64,000 bases of DNA, from the NCBI GenBank assembly GCA_002633025.1, contig NMRB01001074.1, positions 163,921 to 227,920 on the forward strand. Reading direction: 5' to 3'. Shown one piece after another: positions 12,201-24,200 of this stretch. The position numbers and the translations under genes were made by a program. The notes below the pieces were generated by a model that was not told the origin of the DNA, did not search any database, and was given only the letters and a program-made list of their open reading frames with translations. The number at the start of each line of letters is the position of its first letter. Position 1 is the stretch's first letter. The DNA is from Notospermus geniculatus. Its lineage: Eukaryota; Nemertea; Pilidiophora; Heteronemertea; Lineidae.

Positions 12201-15200
12201 ATCTCAGAGCAGGTCATCAAGTCACCATGTTCATCCTCGTGTTTGACGATGTGTGATTTCCTTGACCGATGATACGTATCAGGACTCAGTGACGTCCCAG
12301 AGTCTTTCGAACCCGAAAGTTCATCTGGACTCACCGAAGTACCAGCATCTCTTGATGCAGGCAGTCCTCGAGGGCTCATGGCCGTCCCAGCCTCCCTAGA
12401 GAGGGCTTTCGTCATAGGACTCATTGAGGTCCCAGTGTCTACTGATTCTGACAATAAACCTGTACTCATCACAGCTCCCGTATCTGTAGATTCGTGGAGG
12501 CCACTGGGACTCGTGTTAGTTCCAGCATCTCTGTGTGGGCGCTGCCCATCAGACCTTCCAAATGACCCTGGGCCACTCCTCCCTGTGCCAGCATTCCTTC
12601 CAGTCCCCTCAGACAGTGTATCATCAGGATCCTCTGGCATCAGCTTGTCTTCAGCCTCAAGTAATCTGTCAGGGGTGATAGATGTACTTCTGTCCTTGTA
12701 GCAGGGCAGTTCGTTCAGGTATACCATCGTTCCAACATCATTCCAGCCAGCTCCCTGAGCAACAACAGCAATATCCATCATTTCTTTTCTTGCATCACTC
12801 TCTGCAGATGATGGTGCATTCATTACAAATGTCTCTGGATGATCCAGGATTGTGCTGTTCATGGGTACACCCGGTGGTGGACTTGCCCCGGTTGCTGTCG
12901 TCACAAATCTTGGGTCGTCACACAACTTCAGGATAGATTCATACTCCTCCTCACTTACAGCTACATCATCTCCTATTGTGGCAGCAGGGTGGCCTTCTCT
13001 GTCTGGATTTCTCTCCTTAACCTGGTTCTGGCTGCCATCGTTCCCACAAGAGGGGCCATCATACCGAGTCATGAGATCTTGATACTCTTCATCCCCTAGA
13101 GACACATCGTCATCTTTCTGATCAGGGCTTTGGGGAGATGGATCAGACCTATCACTCCTCTCTACTGGAACCTCTTCTCTCACTCCAGACGTCCCATTTG
13201 TGGTTATCTTGAACTCCCTTAGCAGTGCTTTATATTCAGAATCAGGTATGCCGCTTGGTATTTCAGGAGTAGGATCTAACATCGTCTTTCTTCTCATATC
13301 CAACAACCTTTTGGTTGCAACAACAGGCAGTGACCCAGCTCTACTTCTAGGAGCGCTTTCAGCCGCTGTCTCTTCTGGGTTATGATCCTCAACCAACTGA
13401 CTCACATTCTCTCCATTCAGTTGCTTCACGGATACACCTGGATAAGTTGCATGCCGTGACAAGCTAGATTTTATTTGGTCCTTTGACAGTTTTCTCGTTA
13501 GCTGGTTCTCTGGCCTCGACGTGGGCTTCAGTGCTGGATGAGATACATGCCTTGACAGACTGAATTTCATTTGGTCTTTTGATAGTTTTTGCATTGGCTG
13601 GTTTTCAGGCCCTGATGTGGATTTCAGACTGAACCCTTCACGAGAGTCCTGGCGTTCCTCTGCTTCAGGAGATGCAAGCCTTGATCCACCTGCAGTAGCC
13701 TTAGATTCCTGTGCATCAGAAGAGTCTGAACATGCCTCCATTCCAGTTGCCTTACTTTGACATTCGATGGGAAGAGGTTGGTGCCTCACTGAAATTGCTG
13801 GCAGTGAAAGTTGCCTCAGCATCATTTGCTGGTGACGTGATAAACTCATTGACAATCTTCTGTTTATCTGAGACTCTAAAGTGCTCACATGCTCCAGTGA
13901 TTTGGTGAGCAGAGGATACGAGGTGTCTCGTCCATCAGGACCGGTTACAGCCGTTTGGTGCTTTGGCAGCGAAACAAATATGGATATTCCATTGCCCTGG
14001 CCTGCCCGCAAATCAGGAGCCAGTGGACCTGCCCCCACCTCGGCAGTATCATGTTCAGCTCTCTGAAGAGATGGTAGACTAACCAAGGTTCCAGGAGTTT
14101 GGGACCCAGGTGTTCTGGCTGGCACTGGACTTACCCCAGTGCCAGTTGTGGTGTATACAGGAGTTGTAGAAGGCACTGGGCTTGCTCCAGTTGCAGTTGT
14201 CTTGTATTCAGGAGCTGTAGACATCACTGGGCTTGCCGCAGTTGTGATTGCCTTGCATTCAGGAGTTGCAGGAGGCACTGGGCTTGCTCCAGTTGCAGTT
14301 GTCTTGTATTCCGGTGTTGCAGGAGGTGTTGGATTTTTACCAGTTGTGGCTGTCTTGTACTCGGGAGTTGTAGGTGTCACTGGGCTTGCCCTAGTAGCTT
14401 CTGTCCCATATTCTGTAATTGCAGGAGGTACTGAGCTTGCTTCAGTTGCGGTGGTGTTGTATTCAGGAGCCGCAGGGGGTACTGGGCTGGCTCCAGTTGC
14501 GGTTGTCTTGTATTCAGGAGTTGTAGAAGGCACTGGACTCATCCCAGTACCAGTTGTCTTGTGCTTAGGAGTTGCAGGGGGTACTGGGCTGGCCCCAGTT
14601 GCGGTTGTCTTGTATTCAGGGGTGGTAGGAGGTACTGGAATCATACCCGTTGCAGTTGCTTTGTATTCAGGAGTTGCAGGGGGTACAGGACTTGCCCCTG
14701 TTGCAGTTGTCTTGTATTCAGGAGTGGCAGGTGTCACTGGGCTTGCCCTAGGAGCTTCTGTCCCATATTCAGGAATTGCAGGAGGCACTGGGCTTGCACC
14801 AGTTCCAGTTGTCCTGTGTTCAGGAGTTGCAGGAGGTACTGGGCTTGCTCCAGTTGCAGTTGTCTTGTATGCAGGCGTTGCAGGAGGCACTGGACTTGCG
14901 CTAGTCCCAGTTGTCTTATATTCAGGAGTTGCAGGAGGTACTGGACTTGCTCCAGTTGCAGTTGTCTTGTGTGCAGGAGTTGCAGGAGGTACTGGGCTTG
15001 CCCCAGTTGCGGTTTTAAATTTAGGAGTTGCAGGCGGTACTGGGCTTGCACCAGTTGCAGTTGTCTTGTATCTAGGAGTTGCAGGAAGCACTGGGCTGGC
15101 ACCAGTTGCAGTCGTTCTATATTTGGGAGTTTGGGGTGGAACTGGGCTAGCACCAGTTCCTGTGGTCTTATATTCAGGAGGTTTAGGAGGCACTGGACTT

Positions 15201-18200
15201 GCCCCAGTTGCAGTTGTCCTGTATTGAGGTGGTTTACGAGACACTGGGCTTTCCCCAGTTGCATTAGCCTTGTATTCAGGAGATTTTGGATGCTCTGCAG
15301 GTGCCTCAAACCTCATGGTCTGACGTCCAGCAGGATCTGGATGTACTCTTGTTGCAGTTGTCTTATATTCATGGGGTTCAGAGGTTATTATGTGTACTCC
15401 AGTACCAATGGTCTGGTACTCATCAGTACCTTGAGTAGAGGGACTTTGGTCCTCTTTTGCAAGAGGAAATATTGTTCTTGCGAAATTGTCGTCGGATGTA
15501 ATGATGATCATGGGACTCGTTGTCATTGACACGAATTTTGGCCTCTCGATCGATTGCACCAACCTGTTGACAACATCTTTAGCAAGATTACCGTTGGACA
15601 CATAACCATGTTGTTGTGCCTTTTCTCCCGCATCCTCAGCATTGACTTGAGACTCTGGGCTGGTCATAGTACTGTCCTGTCTTTGTCCAGAATTGATGAA
15701 CTTGACATCCTGTGTTGAATCATGGACAGAGAAGGAGGACTCATTACTAGCAAGATAACGTGAACTATCTAAATATGATGGTGGAGGTTCCCTCTCAGAC
15801 GAAGCCTGCACAGTCATCCTCCTGTTGTGAAGTGACCGCTGACCATGTTTTGGAGGGAGGGGATCCCGACTTCCATTCTGCGGGTAAGACAGGGTCCTGT
15901 TCTTCCTAGACCTGCCTCTCTGCGGCCGGCTGCACTGGCCATCAGGATCTTGTTTCAAATGGTACGGCGGAAATGGTCTCTTCTTCTGTTTCTGATAATA
16001 CCATTGTGACTTCTCATCAGCCCTTTGCAAAACTGAATCATCAGTTTCTTCATACTGAAGAGTATTCAAATCCTCTGTATTGTACATGTGTCTCCTTCCA
16101 TTACCCAACTGATGAGAGTTTCTGAGCTCCCTCCACGTAGGGCGAGAGGTCCTTCTCTCCTTCCATCCTTGCTGGTTCCCATCCTCCAGTCCATCTTCAG
16201 TGTTTTCATTCTCCCACTTTGATTCTGTATTCTCGACCTCCCATCTCCGTTGAGTATTCTCGCTGTCCCACCTCGGTTCAGTATTCTCACTTTCCCACTT
16301 CGGTTGAACATTCTTGCGTTCCCACCTCGGTTCAGTATTCTCGCTGTCCCACCTCGGTTCAGTATTCTCACTTTCCCACTTCGGTTGAACATTCTTGCGT
16401 TCCCACCTCGGTTCAGTATTTTCACTTTCCCACTTCGGTTGAACATTCTTGCGTTCCCACCTCGGTTGAACATTCTTGCGTTCCAACCTTGGTTCAGTAT
16501 TCTCGCTGTCCCACCTCTGTTCAGTGTTCTCACTTTCCCACTTCGGTTGAACATTCCTGCGTTCCAACTTTGGTTCAGTATTCTCACTTTCCCACTTCAT
16601 TTGAGTATTCTCGCTCTCCCACCTTGCTTCTGTATTCTCGCTCTCCCACCTCGGCTGAATGGCCCCATTTTCCCATCTCGACTCCATAGCCTCACTTTCC
16701 CAATTCGGTTGTATATTTCCACCCTCCCACCTGGGTTGAATGTTCTTACCCTTCGGCCTTCCTGGATTGTTCTGAGTTTTCTGCCTTCCATTAGAATTCA
16801 AACTTCTGTTAATGGGATTCAAGTTCTTCCCTGGGTAGCGTGTCTCAAACTCCTTTGGGCGACGCCTTAGACTTCGCCTCCGGGGCTGTGGGTTACCGAC
16901 ATCCAATCTCTGATTAGGGTTCCCTTTCCTTGTATTTGGATTCAAGTTCTGGCCTTTCCTATTTGGACGAAAACCCCCGATGTCTTGTTCTGGCTGCAAG
17001 TTTCCATTTTCCCATCCAAGATCAGGGTCCGCACTTTCTTGGTCTGCATCAGCTTGTCCATCCTCTTCCCCTGAATGACTGGCATCCTCCCACTCAGGAG
17101 GAGGAGCACCGTCTTCAAGCAATCCCTGCGAGTCTTCATTGCTCTCCACAGGAACCATGTCTTCAGTATTAGACAGCTCACTGTCATCTTGACCACTGCT
17201 GCTGTCCACCTTGCCAGACAGATCCAAGGAAGCCGCCCTTACGTAGGTCTGCCAAGGCCCATCAATGTTACTACCAGCTGAGCCTGGATCATGATGTCCT
17301 AACTCAAACGATTCTGAGTTGTTCAATTCCTTATTTGGATATTCTTGACTAGGGGTCACATTCTGGGGTGGCCAAGTACTGTTCCTAGCATAATCGTCAT
17401 CGGAACCACTCATATCAACAAATGACGTGCTCACGTCATATTTATCCCCGGGAAATGAAGGATTCGTCTCAGTAGCTCCATTTCTAGGACCGCGCCTCAC
17501 AGGTGCCCTGCTCTCCACAGCTGCTTCACCATTCAAATGCCCAAACGTACCCGGACACGACATCGGTGCAGTCCATTTCTTATCTGGTTGCTTAGCAACA
17601 AGTCCATGTGCACCATAGCAACTACAATCCCGTTGCTGACCACAGCAAGGGTGGACAGTATCCGTTGTTGGTGGTGTAGTGCAGGATTCAGAGTCGCTGT
17701 ACTCTACGAGTTTTTTCTGTTCGTCAGCTGTCCAAGGAAATAAGACACAAATGTTAGATATATGAACATCTGTTCAGGGGTTATAACATCTTGAGTGCAC
17801 GTTGTTTGGGTGTGAGATAGCTCCTCTGTAGAGTCACGGTTGTCTTTGTTATCATACAGCAAAGCTTTTTATGTTCAGTTCTTTCATACTTGAATCAAAT
17901 GATAATTTCCTATCTTTGTAAGAACCAAAGCCATCCACTGAGAGAACGGAATCAGATACTGATAGTGTTTCAGTGTGTTTCTCTAGATGTATAATCCATG
18001 AGCTGTATGTGTCCAGATATCAGTGTAGGGAGTGTGGGGCTGTTGGGGCATCAAAATTGTGTTTTCGTCAAAGACTTTTATGCCAATTATTGGCAAGATA
18101 TCGGCAGAATCAGTGAGGAATTTTGAGTATTGGTGTCAATGAATAATGTACTGGTATTGGTTTCTTTCAAGTGGCGTTAGTAATATTTGGGCATCAATGA

Positions 18201-21200
18201 CGATCTGATATCAATGTGATATTGGCATTAGTGATATCAGTTCAAAAGAGGCATCATTGATGAAGTGTTGTTAGTGATATTTGGGCATCAATGATGAACT
18301 AATGTCAATAAGGTATTGGCATCAGTGTATTATAAAGCAGTGTAGAGGATATATTGGTGTACACTGGCATCATTGATGAAGTTAGTTAGTATAATGTTGG
18401 TAGAAATGAGGTAGCTTGGCATGACTGCCAACGAAAGAAAGATGTATGCAAGATCAGTGAGTCGGCTCGCCACCTGTGACAAAGAGAGAAAATTATCATT
18501 TAACACCAGATGAAACTCGTGATTTTTAAATCTTAACTGGCTATTTTTGTGTCAATAGCATATTCCTTACCACCAATTCAAAAACAAAGAAACATCATCA
18601 TCGCCAAGATGGAATGCAGAGGTCAAACGATGCAAAACTTGCAGAGCTGTCAAGCAGATACAGAAAATGCTTGGTCATCCAGTAACTTTGGACTGACATG
18701 AACTCCTCCAAGTTTTCGAGGATGTTTCTGTCCATAAGAACTTCATACTGATTACTAACACAATTCATATTCAAAGGGATCTATAGATGATTTCTCAGCT
18801 GTCTTTTCAAGATGTCTTAGATCAAGTTTCTCTTGGACTATCACCAATCGGAAGAAGAAAACTGAGATATGAAGCAAAGATCTGTAAATGCCAGAATTCA
18901 AAATGCATTTCACACGACTAAAGCTAGGAAAGGGCACAAAACTGAATGAAAATGGGAAAACTGGTCATAGATAGCATGAGATATTATTTACTTCTTGTCA
19001 AATTTTTATGTCACTATCCTTCAAACCTAGTCCATCTACTAGTTTGCAAAAGTGATGACACCCAACGTCCTTGATGCAAAAACGGAAGGCCACATCAGGG
19101 ATTGATTGCCAAAGTTATTTACCTGACTCCCTTCAGATATCCATCTCCACGGCAACAGTTGTCATAGTGTCCCATAACGATCCTGATTACATGGCAAGTT
19201 TTGCAAAATCTCGCGTTTCAGACTAAGTTTCTTGAATGCTAAATCGCTGAATGTGAAGCAAGCGAAGTTAAAATGCAGAATATGAATTCGTATGAAAAAT
19301 GTTGATGAAAAAAGGTTCATAACGTCAAAAGTAATGGAATGAGACGATGTGTAGATGGACCTTGTTTTTTCTTGTGGTCTTTTGCAAATGGCTCTCCCCG
19401 ATTCCGGCTGAAAGAGTACCCTAAGGAAGGGGACGTGGTGGCAGGCAAGGGGGACCCTCCTGGATGGAGGGTGTTGTCCTCCCAGTCAGTGCCACCCAGT
19501 GGGCCTAGAATGAAAACAGTGAGTGTTATTTGATTGACCTGCGGAATGAACATGGAAACACAATGAGAGAAGGCTTGCTTGACTTGACCAAAGGAACAGA
19601 AAGTCAGAATCTTGCAACCAAACAACGCCATAAGTTGGAGGATCTGATATCAAAAATATGAAATATTGGGAAGTTTACACTTCAGCAGGGACTCACCATC
19701 AAAATCATCAGAGTAAACCTCATCATTGTCATCATAATCTGTGGAGGAGATAGAGTCATGTCATTAATGCACCTTTATCACATTTTTCTAGATGTAGTGC
19801 TACCTGTAGGCCTACAGTCCTAAGATGGAGGGCAGTACCGGTAATCTAACTGAAGAGCAATTTAACAAACAGTAGAAAATGTAGGCCTAACAAAGTATGG
19901 CTCATGATGATGTCTGTGCAGCACGATCTTGGGAGTCTTTCCTGAAATGTCCTGAAATGAACTGAATTGGTACATCAGCGACATCAGTCAGAGTCTTCAT
20001 CATCATCATCATCATCATCAGCCTCGTGGTCTTTGCTGAAATAGCAATACATTATTGAACGTGTTACATCACAATAACAATTCAATGTGCAAAATTATTG
20101 GCAACCAGGAAATATGAAGTTCATGAGAGAGAAAACACCACAGAAAACATAGTGTGATCATTAGAGATATAAAATGAGATGTAAATGACAAGCAAAACTT
20201 GTGTAGTAACGGTGGTTGATCACGTGGGTTAGGTGGACTTGGGACACGGGGTCAACATCAAGCTCGATGAGCACTCACCACCGTTGTCAGGGGTGATCAC
20301 GATATCAAGGAGTGGAGCTACTTCCAGGTCAGTGAGTGGCTCAAGGTCATTGGCTGTCGGTGATTTTTGCTTGCTGTCGTTTGGTTCTTCAGTAAGAAAA
20401 CTCGCTTCCATGGGTTCTGATTGTTCTGCTGTTGAGAAAGGAAACTCAAGATGGCCGCCGTCTTTGTTGTCATGGATACTGGATGAATCATCGTCTGCCT
20501 CTGTCGCAGAAGCGTCGTCGATCACTGGCATCTCGTAGGTCTCCGCTGGAATGTCCATGGAACTCTTTATCAATCGAGGCCTCGCAGACGCCTGGCAAGA
20601 TGGACGAGCAGATTCCGGCTTCGGTGGACGGTTGTGACCTTGGGAACTGACCTTTGACCTTGATGTCTCTGAGTCTTCTAAGATTGACTCAAATGTTTCT
20701 TCCCCCTCGTCTGGTACAAGGTTGAATGGGCTCCCAAGCAAAGGGGGGACCAAGGTGCTCTGATCATCACCGGGAGATTGGGCTGATGCTGCTGCCTCGA
20801 TTACATTATCCTGTTCTTTCCCCTGGTCACCAGGGGGCGACTGACCGACACCTGCAGCCAGCGCTACCTGTGCTGTGGGCGCAGGACTGACGCTAACCGA
20901 GTTATCGTTTGGGCTATGTAGAAAGCAAGAACAGGGAAGCGATGTGTGTGAACAAGAGAAATCTTGCAGTTAATCGGAAAAGGAAAACATGCGCTGTGTT
21001 GAGTAAAATGCAGCCCTCAGGTGAATACGTGTAATTTAAATCGGGTTTGACAGGTGAAAGGACTGATACCAGAGACTAGAATATCAATCTGATACCAACA
21101 GAGAGTATCAATATCTTTTCTGTCATTTGCCCTTGTAATGTGCCATTTTCATGAACACCATAACAGACAGATGAACCCAGGAGTATCAGTCCTTGTGAAC

Positions 21201-24200
21201 GGCTGAAAATGAAGGAATGAAGCTGTTGGAGAAATAAGCCAAAAGTGTCAAACTGTTGGAAAAGAAAGAATTGATAACCAAACCCAGAGACAATGCTCCA
21301 AACTTGAATAACCCTTCCAGTGAGAAGTGATCTTCTCATGTTACCTCCAGTTGCCAATGTACTGAAGCTCACTCTACTGCTAAAGCAGCAGTTTGTGGCG
21401 AAAGAGGGCCCAAAATCTCTTTACCAATGAAGTTAGAGGCACTTTTTGAGCCCATAGATAGTTTTGTAATGGAAGGGTTGTTCTCTTAAACTGTACTCAA
21501 GGACTCACCATCTTGGAGTTCTGGTGTCGGTTCTGATTGTGAAGAATGAATGATGTTAGGACATGAAGGTCAGAGGATGGGAGGAACTGAGGCTATCAGT
21601 CAGGGGCAACAAACTAGACACTAGACACTGAATGAACCTTGATGATAACACTATTGACCTAAACTACTGGAATTAAAGGCGCTCCTCCACTTGACATTTT
21701 TCTCGCAGAAGTTGGCTGACAATGGACAACTCAACTGCGAGCAGTTGTTTGTGTCATTGGTCTAAGCGTACCGGTAAGCCGTAACGAAACAAACATGGTG
21801 AATTGCCCATTGTGAGCCAACTTCTGTGAAAAAACTGTCAAGTGGAGGAGCACCTTAACTAAGGCCTAAACAGGGACATATTCAACTCTGAATAACCCTA
21901 ATGGTTCATGCACAAGAAAAGGACAAGTCCATCAATTTGTCATCTTCAATATCATGGCCTACAGTCACTTCGCCTTCGGACGACGCTTCACTCACAGAGT
22001 GTAGACCGAAGGCGTAGTGATATCAACCCTTGAAGGTTCTAGATGCAGTCTGTCTATGCTCCGCCCAGAGAGGGAAGCAGCTTCAGTTCTTTGAGAGTCT
22101 ACACACATGAATCAGTCTACGTCAGAAGTAAGCAAAATTCCTACCTGTGACTTTCAAGGCTATCTCTGTCTTCTTGTCATCCACACCAGCATCCAGCCAT
22201 CTGAAATAGGAATCAATCATTTACATGTTTAGTGAGACTTGGAGACAAAGACCTGTCTAACATTCCAGTTGGACCTAAACAGAAACAGAGCTAAACCTGC
22301 AACCAATGCAGCTTTGCTGAGCTGAATTTGAACATTTGTAGCCGGACGGAAGGGTCGAACACCAGGACCAAGAATGTACAGGAGACAGAGCTGTACAACA
22401 AACCCTACCAATGATTGCAGGGTTAATAGTTGACAGGTGGTCACACAGCTGACCAAAGCTGAAGCACAGAATAAAACCCAACCTGTCGGCCAAAAAGATA
22501 CCATTAGAATCCTGTAGTCAGGTTCACCAATGATATCACTCCTTACCTTCCACAATGGAAGACATATTCCATGTCAGCATCCTCCGTTTCTCTGACGATG
22601 ATCTCTTCACAGAACCATCCCTCTCCTGGACCCTCGCCGTCATGTGAAATGACCGCCTTATCCAGTTTGCCAAGAGATACACCCTCGATTTCAAACGTAT
22701 CTACCTGCAGATGGTAGAAAAATGATCTTAGCTTCATAGCAAGAATGACAAAAATATTATCGACCTGTAGTTGGTGGCCTCAAGCAGTTATTTTGAGGCC
22801 TTCCTCTCAAATATAACCTGGCCCCTGTATTGAATGACTTTAACCCCTAATGGTTCTAATCGACGATAACTTTACATACCTCACCCGGCTGGAATTTGAG
22901 GTTGTCTGGGTCTGTTTGACCTCTGTTGAGCAGACGTTTACCAGTGTCCCCACGCTCACCGTAGAGGTTGATGCAAACTTTGGCGTCTGTGTCTGAGCCA
23001 GGCTCGCTGCCTGTTTTTACCAGGATTTTGTAGGTCACAACTGAAGTAGGAAAAAAATACGACAATGTAACTACGAAAGGTTAAATTGAAGAGAGGGTGA
23101 AAGATTTTACCACAAGTAGGCAGTCTCAGACCAAGTTCTCTTCACTTGGAGAGGGAAGCACAAACTTGGCTAGTACTTGACTGGGGGCAACTGTCCAGAA
23201 GGGCACAGATCCTTTGGGATACTGTCAAGCAAAATGTCTAAGGGAGGTTCATGGGGGGGGGGGGGGGTNNNNNNNNNNNNNNNNNNNNNNNNNNNNNNNN
23301 NNNNNNNNNNNNNNNNNNNNNNNNNNNNNNNNNNNNNNNNNNNNNNNNNNNNNNNNNNNNNNNNNNNNNNNNNNNNNNNNNNNNNNNNNNNNNNNNNNNN
23401 NNNNNNNNNNNNNNNNNNNNNNNNNNNNNNNNNNNNNNNNNNNNNNNNNNNNNNNNNCATTCCAAAGTGTAAGACCCAAGTTGTCTTCAAGCTTGTGGGT
23501 TGCACTGCCCTCCCGATACCATACCACACCACCCAAAGAGGGTTTTTCCATTCGTAAACATGCCTTCTTGTACCTGCACCGATCACAAGAGCACTTACCC
23601 GGCAACACCTCTTCCCTCGGCCGCACAGCAGGTAACTCACGCATGATTTCCAGGTTATCGTGTTGCGTTGAGAGCCACCTATTGAATTTGAATTTGAGAG
23701 TTTCCTTGGTGGCGGCGTCCTGCATTTTGACCTCCTTCACATACCAAGATATTGCGGCTTTTGGGTCATCACAGAGCAGTTCTAACCTGATCTTGTAGAG
23801 TTTTCCAGTGCCTAGGAGATTGACCTGTGGAATGAAGAAAAGGTAAACGTTAGTCACACCATGCGTCATCAAGATTATCTGCATTCCAACATCATGTCTG
23901 AAACTATCAGAAGACACTTCAGTAGTCCAGATCACAATGGCCTAGATAGTGAACTTTCCGTCCCAGTGGTCGTTTTCATCAAGGCCCACCCAGAATGCAC
24001 CAAGGGTCGTCAACCATCAAAGAATTCACCTTCATCTAGATGCAATAGAATCGATTCGTACCTTGAATTCATCTGTGTTCCCCTCATTGAAGAGTTCCCC
24101 ACCAGCTGATCCCAGAATGATCGGGGGTGACCGTCCGTCGCTTCCGTAAGCCACGATGGCGATATCTCCTCCAGTTGCAGTCTGTTCGGAATGGATCCAA

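Noticed and set aside
14139-15227. Plus-strand open frame of 362 codons with VAGGTGLAPVAVVLYSG repeats
   Set aside because: It is the complement of the 51-bp coding array. The unit is a multiple of three, so an antisense frame stays open by chance; no splice sites or start context support it.
16219-16870. Plus-strand frames with FPTSVEHSCVP-type repeats
   Set aside because: Antisense image of the WE nonapeptide array.
19984-20035. Expanded GAT run as a simple microsatellite only
   Set aside because: It is a short run of GAT, but the acceptor before it and the in-frame stop after it made me keep it as a low-confidence terminal exon.
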